This document shows positions 1 through 6,995 of a stretch of DNA of 15,877 nucleotides, one piece after another. Source of the stretch: Thermococci archaeon (lineage in GTDB: Archaea; Hadarchaeota; B88-G9). Every line of letters begins with the position of its first letter. Within the stretch, counting starts at the first letter, position 1. The stretch lies in contig QMUK01000022.1 in NCBI GenBank assembly GCA_003660555.1, positions 1-15,877 on the forward strand, read 5' to 3'. The notes under the pieces were generated by a model. That model searched no databases and was not told the origin of the DNA. It saw only the letters and a program-made list of their open reading frames with translations. The position numbers and the translations under genes are program-made.

Positions 1-918
1 ACTAGGAGGGGTCACGTAAAGGCCGTAGATGGTGTTAACTTTTCCCTAAATAGGGGGAAGGCTTTGGGGCTAGTTGGAGAGAGTGGTTGTGGAAAGACTT
101 CCATAGGCATAACCCTCCTGAGAATTCTCCCAACGAATGCAGAGGTAATTGAAGGATCTGCTCTTTTTGATGGAACAGACATATTAAAGATTGGGGAGGA
201 GGAAATGAGAAAATACAGGTGGAAGAGAATATCTATGATATTTCAGGGGGCAATGAATGCCTTGAATCCGGTGCATAAAGTAGGGGATCAAATAATAGAA
301 GCAATAATAACCCATGAAGGGATTAGCAAGGAAGAAGCTAGAGAGAGAGTAGCTAGACTTTTCGAACTAGTAGGACTCAATCCAGATAGAATGGACAATT
401 ATCCTCACGAATATAGTGGTGGGATGAGGCAGAGAGCAATAATAGCCATGGCATTAGCTTGTAACCCCGATTTAATAATAGCAGATGAGCCAACAACAGC
501 TCTGGACGTAATAGTACAAGACAAAATCCTTAGGGAGATGAGAAGAATACAGAGAGAGACTGAGACTGCGATGATATACATATCCCACGACATATCAGTA
601 ATAGCTGAGACTTGTGATGAAATAGCAGTGATGTATGCTGGAAAGATAGTAGAACGTGGACCTATAGAGAGAGTCTTCGAAAATCCATTGCATCCATATA
701 CCAAAGCTCTGATGTCTGCGTTTCCAAGTGTGAAGGGAGAAAAGAGGAGATTAGAGACTATACCAGGAGAGCCTCCCAATTTGCTGCATCCCCCTGAGGG
801 ATGTAGATTTCATCCAAGATGTCCATATGCTAAACCCTTATGTTCTGAAGTGGAGCCCTTAGAGGAGGAATTTGGAAATGGTAGATTTGCATCGTGCCAC
901 TTCGCAGGAGAATGGTGA
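1..918 (+). CDS. oppD: Oligopeptide/dipeptide ABC transporter ATP-binding protein, OppD/DppD type (5' truncated)
   Basis: This is the ATPase subunit that, with OppF, powers peptide uptake through two membrane permeases. The frame is open from the first base, so the N-terminus lies outside the window; 305 residues are visible. Numbering from the first codon: Walker A GESGCGKT at 26-33, Q-loop Gln82, signature YSGGMRQ at 138-144, Walker B LIIADE at 158-163 and H-loop His196. The C-terminal oligo_HPY region carries Cys268, 274, 281 and 299, the spacing known from Opp/Dpp ATPases that bind an iron-sulfur cluster. It ends with TGA inside the start of oppF, so the two are translationally linked. 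The family call is secure; whether the substrate is peptide, sugar or something else cannot be told from the ATPase. Confidence 0.93.
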   Translation, partial: TRRGHVKAVDGVNFSLNRGKALGLVGESGCGKTSIGITLLRILPTNAEVIEGSALFDGTDILKIGEEEMRKYRWKRISMIFQGAMNALNPVHKVGDQIIEAIITHEGISKEEARERVARLFELVGLNPDRMDNYPHEYSGGMRQRAIIAMALACNPDLIIADEPTTALDVIVQDKILREMRRIQRETETAMIYISHDISVIAETCDEIAVMYAGKIVERGPIERVFENPLHPYTKALMSAFPSVKGEKRRLETIPGEPPNLLHPPEGCRFHPRCPYAKPLCSEVEPLEEEFGNGRFASCHFAGEW

Positions 919-1882
919 TAAACTACTGGAAGCAGTAGATCTCAAGAAGTACTTCCCAATTACTTCAGGTTTGCTCATGAGAGTGAAAGGATACATTCAT
1001 GCCGTGGATGGCGTGAGTTTCTCGCTAAAAAAGGGAGAAATACTTGGATTAGTTGGAGAGAGTGGTTGTGGAAAGACTACTACTGGAAAGTTACTAGTTA
1101 GGCTATTGGATCCGACTTCAGGGCATATATACTTCAGAGGGGCAGACGTATCTGCTTTAAAGGGTAAGGAACTAATGAAATTCAGAAGAAATGCTCAAAT
1201 GATATTTCAAGACCCCTATGAATCTCTAAATCCTAGATTGACTGTATATGAGTCTGTGGTTGAACCGCTAATAGTTCAGAAAATTGGAGATGAAGATGAG
1301 AGATTAGAAAGAGTCGAAAATGTGTTAAAAGACGTGGAATTAGTCCCTCCTGAGGACTTCCTTGGGAGATATCCCCACGAGCTCTCGGGTGGTCAAAGGC
1401 AAAGGGTAGCCATTGCCAGAGCTTTAGTAGTAAACCCTGAATTCGTAGTGGCTGATGAGCCCACTTCCATGTTGGACGTGTCCATAAGGGCTGGAATAAT
1501 GAATTTGATGTTGGACTTAAGAGAAAAATACGGATTAAGTTACGTTTACATAACTCACGACCTAGCTGTAGCCAGATACATGTGCGACAAGATATACGTG
1601 ATGTACTTAGGGAAAATAGTCGAGTTCGGCCCAACTGAGGACGTGATAAACAATCCCTCACACCCTTATACTAAGGCTCTGATATCATCTGTCCCAGTTC
1701 CAGATCCAAAGCACAAGAGAGAGAGTTACGAGATAAAAGGCGGAGTCACCACTCCAATAAACCCGCCCCCATGGTGTAGGTTCTATCCTAGGTGTCCAAT
1801 AGCCGACGATAAGTGTAAAGAAGGGGATCCCCCACAAGTGGAGGTAGGGAGAGACCATTTCGCGTACTGCTTTAAGGTATAG
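878..1882 (+). CDS. oppF: Oligopeptide/dipeptide ABC transporter ATP-binding protein, OppF/DppF type
   Basis: This is the second ATPase of the peptide importer, 334 residues from the ATG. It has Walker A GESGCGKT at 60-67, Q-loop Gln111, LSGGQ at 169-173, Walker B VVADE at 190-194 and H-loop His228. The C-terminal oligo_HPY region has Cys300, 306, 313 and 331, matching the pattern in the upstream OppD. I chose the ATG at 878 because SD GAGGAGG (862-868) ends 9 bases before it; an in-frame TTG at 872 is possible but only 3 bases from the SD. The gene overlaps oppD by about 40 bases. A third, small gene overlaps or closely follows its 3' end, so this is not the last gene of the operon. Confidence 0.92.
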   Translation: MVDLHRATSQENGDKLLEAVDLKKYFPITSGLLMRVKGYIHAVDGVSFSLKKGEILGLVGESGCGKTTTGKLLVRLLDPTSGHIYFRGADVSALKGKELMKFRRNAQMIFQDPYESLNPRLTVYESVVEPLIVQKIGDEDERLERVENVLKDVELVPPEDFLGRYPHELSGGQRQRVAIARALVVNPEFVVADEPTSMLDVSIRAGIMNLMLDLREKYGLSYVYITHDLAVARYMCDKIYVMYLGKIVEFGPTEDVINNPSHPYTKALISSVPVPDPKHKRESYEIKGGVTTPINPPPWCRFYPRCPIADDKCKEGDPPQVEVGRDHFAYCFKV

Positions 1883-1913
1883 GCTATTTCTCGTAATTTC
1901 TGCATCAATCTTA

Positions 1914-2279
1914 GTGTATCTAGCTATGGATACAATTCCAGCTATCTTGGAGTACAGGGACTCGCTAGAATCCCTTTCTAGTTTTAGTTTGAGATTAGAT
2001 GAGTGCTCACATCTAAACAATGTGCTAGAAGTGCTACTTATAATGGAAAGTGCTGGGAAGGTGAGAATAAAGCATTTACATGTGTCCCTTTACTCTAGGA
2101 ATAGATATCTGGGGAGTGTATACCTCAGCGACATCGATGTGGCAAATGTATCGAAGCGGAGTATTCACATGAGGGAAGTTCCAGTGGGTGGTGAAATAGA
2201 TTGGGTAGCGAAAGTCGTTCTGTATTCGGGAGAAGTAACACTAGTAAAGAGATTTCGAGGGTCAATAGTCTGCAAATGA
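1914..2279 (+). CDS. Small predicted membrane-anchored protein, possible LEA14-like beta-sandwich; start uncertain
   Basis: I do not recognise this 121-residue protein. Its second half alternates hydrophobic and polar residues (about 49-117), as expected for a beta-sandwich of LEA14/FN3 type; this is inference. With the GTG start at 1914 there is no SD and only the end of a hydrophobic stretch is included. The same frame is open back to 1848 and reads a basic start followed by RLFLVISASILVYLA, a typical signal anchor. An ATT at 1857 follows SD GGGAG (1847-1851) by 5 bases, so the true start may be this rare codon, overlapping oppF by 26 bases. The stop overlaps the ATG of the next gene (ATGA at 2276-2279), so the two are coupled, and both sit at the tail of the Opp operon. 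Confidence 0.6.
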   Translation: MYLAMDTIPAILEYRDSLESLSSFSLRLDECSHLNNVLEVLLIMESAGKVRIKHLHVSLYSRNRYLGSVYLSDIDVANVSKRSIHMREVPVGGEIDWVAKVVLYSGEVTLVKRFRGSIVCK

Positions 2280-2611
2280 TATTTATATTTGGAATTTCGT
2301 TGAGTTTGGCATACACCAGAGCTTTCCTGCCAAACAGAGATTTATTGGTTCCAATCGTCCTATCCATGATGTTTGGAGTGTTTACCGGAATCTCGAGCGA
2401 AGACGTGCGAGAATGTCTGTTCGTCTCACTATCGTCGTCCTTCGTGGTTCTGCTCTTTTCTTCCTTACTAATCTCAACTCCCATCTTAGAACTTACGGAC
2501 CTAGATCTCGCTCTAATGTATTCAATTCCAAGAGGAATTTTCTCCTTTGTTCTGTGTTTTCCGTTGTTTTTCTCGTTTTCAGTTATGTCCTCTATTCTAA
2601 ACGAATGGTAA
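2276..2611 (+). CDS. Small hypothetical integral membrane protein
   Basis: This is a 111-residue protein starting at the ATG of an ATGA overlap with the preceding gene. I see four hydrophobic segments (about residues 1-14, 24-42, 51-73 and 84-108) joined by short polar loops such as SSEDVREC. I recognise no motif. The minus strand has a longer open frame here (2125-2709), but its composition is what antisense of a membrane protein gives, and the ATGA coupling favours the plus strand. The preceding gene encodes a likely extracytoplasmic domain, so the two may form a membrane pair; the position behind oppDF suggests, without proving, a link to peptide uptake. Confidence 0.6.
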   Translation: MIFIFGISLSLAYTRAFLPNRDLLVPIVLSMMFGVFTGISSEDVRECLFVSLSSSFVVLLFSSLLISTPILELTDLDLALMYSIPRGIFSFVLCFPLFFSFSVMSSILNEW

Positions 2612-2821
2612 ATGTGACTGCCGATTACTTCGTCCTTCCAACTTTTCGTTTGACCCAATAGTGCGAGTAAACTAGTATAAATTCTAGCAATACTAATAGG
2701 TGAGCTCAATGACTGTGTAAAGTCAGATAAGGCTAGCTATGCTCAACAGATTCTACATCGGTGATTAAATGAAAAAACTAAGCTTGAGTGATTTGTCTCA
2801 CCATTACTAATCTAGGGAATG
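2612..2821. other. Intergenic region with possible short transcript
   Basis: There is no normal-sized gene here. A TATA-like TATAAATT lies inside an imperfect palindrome flanked by CTAG on both sides (2672-2687). About 25 bases later come three very short consecutive frames: 2709-2720 (3 codons plus stop), 2739-2768 (9 codons) and 2769-2810 (13 codons); the last two are directly adjacent (TAAATG). A hairpin TGACT/AGTCA lies at 2710-2724. This could be a short leader or RNA, or chance. Confidence 0.25.
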
Positions 2822-2829
2822 TTTTAATA
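2822..2829 (+). promoter_or_regulatory. TATA box for the thioredoxin/DsbD-like gene
   Basis: TTTTAATA, followed by a start region about 25 bases downstream (near 2852) and the ATG at 2863, so the leader would be very short. GAGGG at 2849-2853 may act as an SD 9 bases from the ATG. Confidence 0.5.
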
Positions 2830-2862
2830 TAGCTTATAGTTGCTCATTGAGGGAAGAACCTG

Positions 2863-3984
2863 ATGAGATGGGCCCTAATCACGGCCATGATTCTAACTTT
2901 AGCTTTGCTACCCCTAGTCCAATCAACACAAGAAGGGAATGAAGTCCGAATTTACCTCTTTTGGGGCAAGGGATGTCCCCACTGTGCTAAAGAAAAACTC
3001 TTCCTTGAGGAAATGAAGAGTAAGTATCCTCTGAGAGTCGTGGAGTACGAGGTGTACTACAACGAAACCAATAGAGAGAAGTTCTTAGAAATGTGCCAGA
3101 AGTATGGCATAACTCCTATGGGAGTTCCTACCACATTCATTGGAGACAAATACTTCATCGGATTTAACGATGAGATAGCAGAGGAAATAGAGAACGAGAT
3201 AAAAAGAGAACTAGAGGAACTAGATACAGGTAAGTCCTGTGAGACTAAAATCCCGATTATAGGTTGTATTAATCCAAAAAACGTGTCTCTTCCTGCTTTT
3301 ACTGTGCTCATTGCTATCTTAGATGGGTTCAACCCCTGTGCCATGTGGGTCCTTTGTTTCCTACTCACTCTTCTGGTGTATACTAGGTCAAGAAAGAAAA
3401 TGCTCTTAGTAGGTTCCATTTTCGTCTCTGCTTCTGCAATAGTCTATTTCATGTTTATGGCTGCTTGGCTTAACTTGTTTCTGATCCTTGGGTATAAAGA
3501 TTGGCTCAGAATTGGTGTCGGTATTCTAGCCATTTCCATGGGACTAATAAACGTTAAGGATTTCTTATTCTTCAAAAAAGGAGTGTCTTTGACCATTCCG
3601 GAAAGAGCCAAACCTGGCCTTTTCAGGAGAATGAGGAAGGTAGTTAGAGGGGGAGAGTTGCCAGCGACAATAGCGGGGACCGTGATCTTAGCTGTCACTG
3701 CTAATTTCATAGAGCTTCTATGTACTGCTGGATTTCCTGCTATATACACGAGGATACTGACATTACAGAAATTGAGTCTCCTAGAGTACTACCTATACTT
3801 AGCGCTTTACAACATCGTTTACGTGATTCCTTTACTAGCAATAGTCCTTTTCTTCGTTTACACCATGGGTAAGAGGAAACTCACAGAGAGAGAGGGTAGA
3901 TTATTAAAGTTGATAGGTGGAGGTCTAATGCTCATCCTCGGAATATTGCTTATCTCGAGGCCAGAAGCCCTGAGCTTTGGGTGA
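2863..3984 (+). CDS. Secreted thioredoxin-like domain fused to a CcdA/DsbD-like membrane domain
   Basis: A 373-residue thiol-redox membrane protein. Residues 1-21 form a signal peptide or first anchor. A thioredoxin/glutaredoxin fold follows (about 27-118) with active site CPHC at 38-41 and the cis-proline VPT at 88-90. A short linker has a Cys pair (126, 135). The rest is a polytopic domain of about six membrane segments with paired motifs NPCA (Cys159) and ELLCTAGFP (Cys287), the two membrane cysteines expected for DsbD/CcdA-type electron carriers. The likely role is moving reducing equivalents across the membrane to an external thioredoxin domain, here on the same chain but N-terminal. The next gene starts 4 bases after the stop. 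The family is clear; the final electron acceptor is unknown. Confidence 0.85.
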   Translation: MRWALITAMILTLALLPLVQSTQEGNEVRIYLFWGKGCPHCAKEKLFLEEMKSKYPLRVVEYEVYYNETNREKFLEMCQKYGITPMGVPTTFIGDKYFIGFNDEIAEEIENEIKRELEELDTGKSCETKIPIIGCINPKNVSLPAFTVLIAILDGFNPCAMWVLCFLLTLLVYTRSRKKMLLVGSIFVSASAIVYFMFMAAWLNLFLILGYKDWLRIGVGILAISMGLINVKDFLFFKKGVSLTIPERAKPGLFRRMRKVVRGGELPATIAGTVILAVTANFIELLCTAGFPAIYTRILTLQKLSLLEYYLYLALYNIVYVIPLLAIVLFFVYTMGKRKLTEREGRLLKLIGGGLMLILGILLISRPEALSFG

Positions 3985-3988
3985 TAAT

Positions 3989-4507
3989 ATGAGAAGGCCC
4001 TCCAAAATCGAATACTACCTAGGAATTGCTAAAGCTGTTTCCATGAGATCCACCTGCATTAGAAGGAGATTCGGAGCAATTATAGTTAAAGACGATGCAA
4101 TAGTAAGTACCGGATACAATGGACCAGCCAGAGGAGTAGTTAACTGTCAAGAAGTTGGGTGTTTGAAGGATTTGGTTGGAGCTGAAGAATATGGACAGTA
4201 TGACCTGTGTCCAGCGGTACATGCTGAAGAAAATGCTATAATAAATGCAGCTAGGACTGGTTCAAGTGTGAAAGACGGTGTGATGTTCATATACGGTGAA
4301 TATTCCCAGACTGGAGAGATTTCAGTTGCTATCCCCTGCGATAGGTGTAAAAGAGCTATAATAAACTCTGGTATAAAGGAAGTGTATACCATGGGTCCAG
4401 GAAAAGAAATAGTCAGGTACAACGTCATGGATTGGGTCAAATACGATTCCGAGAACTATATAAATAAAATAAAATCGGCTAAGAAGGGGCAAAAGAACAA
4501 GATATAG
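3989..4507 (+). CDS. Deoxycytidylate (dCMP) deaminase family protein
   Basis: A 172-residue cytosolic zinc-dependent deaminase, likely converting dCMP to dUMP for thymidylate synthesis. The catalytic HAE is at 78-80 and PCDRC at 116-120, the standard zinc site of the cytidine/deoxycytidylate deaminase fold. Extra Cys at 23, 53, 58 and 74 and the substrate-side motif TGYNGPARG (41-49) match the dCMP deaminase/ComEB branch rather than tRNA or free-cytidine deaminases. I chose the ATG at 3989, with GGTGAT just upstream; a TTG at 3977 would overlap the previous gene. The 4-base gap to the redox gene suggests co-transcription, though no functional link is obvious. Confidence 0.88.
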   Translation: MRRPSKIEYYLGIAKAVSMRSTCIRRRFGAIIVKDDAIVSTGYNGPARGVVNCQEVGCLKDLVGAEEYGQYDLCPAVHAEENAIINAARTGSSVKDGVMFIYGEYSQTGEISVAIPCDRCKRAIINSGIKEVYTMGPGKEIVRYNVMDWVKYDSENYINKIKSAKKGQKNKI

Positions 4508-4691
4508 CTCATCTCTGCTCTTGTTATCATAAGAAACGAATCGGTAGCTATTTAGTGACGAAAAAGAACACTTTGTGTCTCAACAATGATGGTAGACTGC
4601 TTAGCTCTCATGCATACGCAAGCATTAGCTAGGATTAGATTAGGTGCATGGCCTTATTGGGAACCATAAGTTCGATATGTGAACGAGAAAG

Positions 4692-4699
4692 TTTATATT
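4692..4699 (+). promoter_or_regulatory. TATA box and SD for the peroxiredoxin gene
   Basis: TTTATATT is a clear archaeal TATA box; transcription should begin near 4718-4722. The SD GGAGGTGA (4729-4736) then lies 5 bases before TTG 4742. The long open frame from GTG 4679 overlaps this promoter, so that upstream start is wrong. Confidence 0.7.
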
Positions 4700-4741
4700 G
4701 TATGCATGCCAGTACGATGTAGCACCAAGGAGGTGATGCAA

Positions 4742-5425
4742 TTGGAAAAGGTGATAGTAGAGGAAGTAGTTGGTGGAAGGATTCCACTACTCGGGGAGGA
4801 ATTCCCTGAGATCGAGGTTAATACTACTCAAGGAATTATTAAGCTGCCAGACCACTATAAAGGGAAATGGTTCATATTATTCAGCCATCCAGCAGACTTC
4901 ACTCCGGTATGCACTACAGAGTTCGTAGCGTTCCAGAGGAAGTATGAAGAGTTCAAAAGGATGAATGCAGAGCTAATTGGGCTAAGCATAGATCAGACAT
5001 TCAGCCACATCAAGTGGATTGAATGGATTGAGGACAAACTAGGTGTTAAGATTGAGTTTCCGGTAATAGCTGACGATCTAGGGAATGTCTCCTTGAAGTT
5101 GGGTTTAATACACCCAGGGAAAGGGACCAACACTGTTAGGGCCGTCTTCATCGTTGACCCTAAGGGGATAATCAGATTGATCCTCTATTACCCACAGGAA
5201 ATTGGAAGGAACATAGACGAGATTGTCAGAGCGCTCAAAGCTCTACAGATCTCGGATAGAAACAAGGTAGCCCTTCCTGCTAATTGGCCAGATAATGAGC
5301 TAATTGGGGATAAAGCAATACTACCTCCAGCAATGGACATAGAGACTGCAAAAGAGCGAATGAAAATGGCAGAGAGAGGAGAGGTAGAATGCTATGACTG
5401 GTGGTTCTGCTATAAGAGGATCTGA
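4742..5425 (+). CDS. Peroxiredoxin, archaeal Prx6/thioredoxin peroxidase type
   Basis: A 227-residue cytosolic enzyme that reduces hydrogen peroxide and organic peroxides. The peroxidatic site is [12 protein letters not shown] with Cys57, and the conserved active-site Arg is likely Arg133 in TVRAVF. Cys217 and Cys223 in the C-terminal ECYDWWFCY motif match the pair known from the Aeropyrum pernix enzyme, so the chemistry should involve a C-terminal resolving cysteine. The TTG at 4742 is chosen because a strong SD precedes it by 5 bases; ATG 4736 overlaps the SD itself. The gene has its own promoter and no close partner, although a thiol-redox membrane protein lies two genes upstream. Confidence 0.92.
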   Translation: MEKVIVEEVVGGRIPLLGEEFPEIEVNTTQGIIKLPDHYKGKWFILFSHPADFTPVCTTEFVAFQRKYEEFKRMNAELIGLSIDQTFSHIKWIEWIEDKLGVKIEFPVIADDLGNVSLKLGLIHPGKGTNTVRAVFIVDPKGIIRLILYYPQEIGRNIDEIVRALKALQISDRNKVALPANWPDNELIGDKAILPPAMDIETAKERMKMAERGEVECYDWWFCYKRI

Positions 5426-5477
5426 TTTCTCTGTATACTCAACTCAATTTCATCTTCCTCAAGTGGCTCATGAAGTC

Positions 5478-5485
5478 TTTAAATA
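5478..5485 (+). promoter_or_regulatory. TATA box for the DUF432-mscS pair
   Basis: TTTAAATA centred about 27 bases before ATG 5509, with no SD between. This fits a leaderless transcript and rules out the in-frame ATG at 5470, which lies upstream of the box. Confidence 0.65.
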
Positions 5486-5508
5486 CCACTTCCACTCCCC
5501 TTCAAGAC

Positions 5509-6210
5509 ATGTATGGTTGCTACGATATACCCCTCAACTTAACAGAGGCAGGCATTGAAATAAAAGTCGAGAGGGACCAGACTGGAAAGACAACATATGG
5601 TAGAAGCGGAATACTTGGAGAAGTTAGTAAAACCATAGTGTCTAGAGAGAATCCCAAGGTTGTTATATGTCCAGTCGAACCCGTGAACCTCCCCAAAAGA
5701 ATAACTAGGTACTTGATGATTGAGCTAGATAAGGAGGTTCTCCTTGGACCAAAAGACGAGGGGACTATAGATACAGGGTTTCCTGTAGAGATTGGGGTCT
5801 TCATAGCCAAGAAAGATAAATATTCGCTCATAGATGTGTTCTCTTTTACCAAGCAGAAATTCTCATTGTACGGTGGAGTAAGAGACGGGATAATTTGCAG
5901 GTACTGGAGAAGCGGTCCCAACCTAAACAAGGACAAGCTCGTAGAGGGGCGTCTGAGACTGCAGGTTAAAAATGACACTAGTGATTGGATAGAGATAAGA
6001 AAAGTGGTTCTAGATGCATCAGAAATGAAAATAGTCTACTCTGAGGATGAGGTGTATTCAGAAGCAGAAATGAAGATACTTAGTAGGAAAGTTGGGGAAG
6101 TGAGGTTCAGAAAGCCCGCAAACGGTGGTACTGAGTCCATCAAATTACTGAAAGAGATGGTAGTTACTGCTCATCAAAGCAAATTTATTATGGAGGATGG
6201 GTTCAAATGA
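5509..6210 (+). CDS. DUF432-type uncharacterised archaeal protein
   Basis: A 233-residue soluble protein with no signal peptide or membrane segment. It resembles the archaeal DUF432 (COG2430) family, recognised by overall pattern (MYG start, IDTGFPVEIGVFI at 87-99, SLYGGVRDGIICRYWRS at 119-135) and by its neighbour, since this family is often found next to MscS channels; I have not run a search. It appears to be mostly beta-strand. The start at 5509 is set by the TATA box 24-31 bases upstream. The last codons overlap the mscS start (ATGA at 6207-6210), so the products are probably made together, and a role in sensing or regulating the channel is a reasonable inference. Confidence 0.75.
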   Translation: MYGCYDIPLNLTEAGIEIKVERDQTGKTTYGRSGILGEVSKTIVSRENPKVVICPVEPVNLPKRITRYLMIELDKEVLLGPKDEGTIDTGFPVEIGVFIAKKDKYSLIDVFSFTKQKFSLYGGVRDGIICRYWRSGPNLNKDKLVEGRLRLQVKNDTSDWIEIRKVVLDASEMKIVYSEDEVYSEAEMKILSRKVGEVRFRKPANGGTESIKLLKEMVVTAHQSKFIMEDGFK

Positions 6211-6995
6211 TCTCAAGTGAGAGGGTTTTTGGAAATGTAACCATAGGAGATGTGCTCTTCGTAACTATCACACTACTCCTGTCTGTAATTGTCGCAAAGA
6301 TGTTGACAATACGTGTTAGGCGATCGTTAAAGGATAAAATTGAGAGGGAAAACCTAGAAATTCTAAACAAAGTGATTTACTATGGAGTCATCCTATTCGC
6401 CTTCTCTTTGACACTTCCTAGACTGGGAATAAATCCATCTAGTTTATTACTCGCTGGAGGAATCCTGGGAATTATTATAGGATTCGCAAGCAAGAGCGTA
6501 GTTGGTAATTTCATTTCAGGAATGTTTCTCATTCTAGAACGTCCTATGAGAATCGGAGACTCCATAAGCATAGATGATGTGTCCGGAATTGTAGAAGACG
6601 TGAGGATATTGTCTACTGTCGTGAGATCATACGATGGGTCGTGCGTGAGAATCCCTAATGAGAAGGTGTTTAACTCAGTATTAACTAATTATACAAGTGT
6701 AGCTAGGAGATTCGATTATAGAATAGGGATTAGCTACTCTGATGATGCAGAAAAGGCTAGAAAAGTAATATTAGAAGTGCTAGAGGATCACCCATTCGTA
6801 CTAGGAGATCCAGCTCCACAAATATTCGTCGATTCCTTGGGAGATAGCTCAGTAGAGATTTCAATAAGGATCTGGGCTCCATCTCAAGTTTGGTTCGATG
6901 TGAAAAGAGAGCTTCTATGGAAAATTAAGAAGGCCTTAGATGAGAATGGAATAGAAATACCTTTCCCGCAGTTGGATGTAAAACTCAAGGATTAA
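6207..6995 (+). CDS. mscS: Small-conductance mechanosensitive channel, MscS family
   Basis: A 262-residue membrane channel that opens under membrane tension to release solutes during osmotic downshock. Three membrane segments are visible (about 13-32, 56-72 and 80-109); the third is the glycine- and alanine-rich pore helix with GGILGIIIGFASKSVVGNFISG. The MscS beta domain follows, with RIGDSI (115-120) and RIPN (148-151), and the alpha/beta tail ends in GIEIPFPQLDV (248-258). The length is close to the E. coli protein. SD GGAGG at 6192-6196 lies inside the previous gene, 10 bases ahead. The TAA stop shares bases with the stop of the opposing MFS gene. Confidence 0.93.
   Translation: MISSERVFGNVTIGDVLFVTITLLLSVIVAKMLTIRVRRSLKDKIERENLEILNKVIYYGVILFAFSLTLPRLGINPSSLLLAGGILGIIIGFASKSVVGNFISGMFLILERPMRIGDSISIDDVSGIVEDVRILSTVVRSYDGSCVRIPNEKVFNSVLTNYTSVARRFDYRIGISYSDDAEKARKVILEVLEDHPFVLGDPAPQIFVDSLGDSSVEISIRIWAPSQVWFDVKRELLWKIKKALDENGIEIPFPQLDVKLKD

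Noticed and set aside
2125-2709. 194-codon minus-strand frame
   Set aside because: It overlaps the plus-strand membrane-protein pair joined by ATGA, and its composition matches antisense of those genes.
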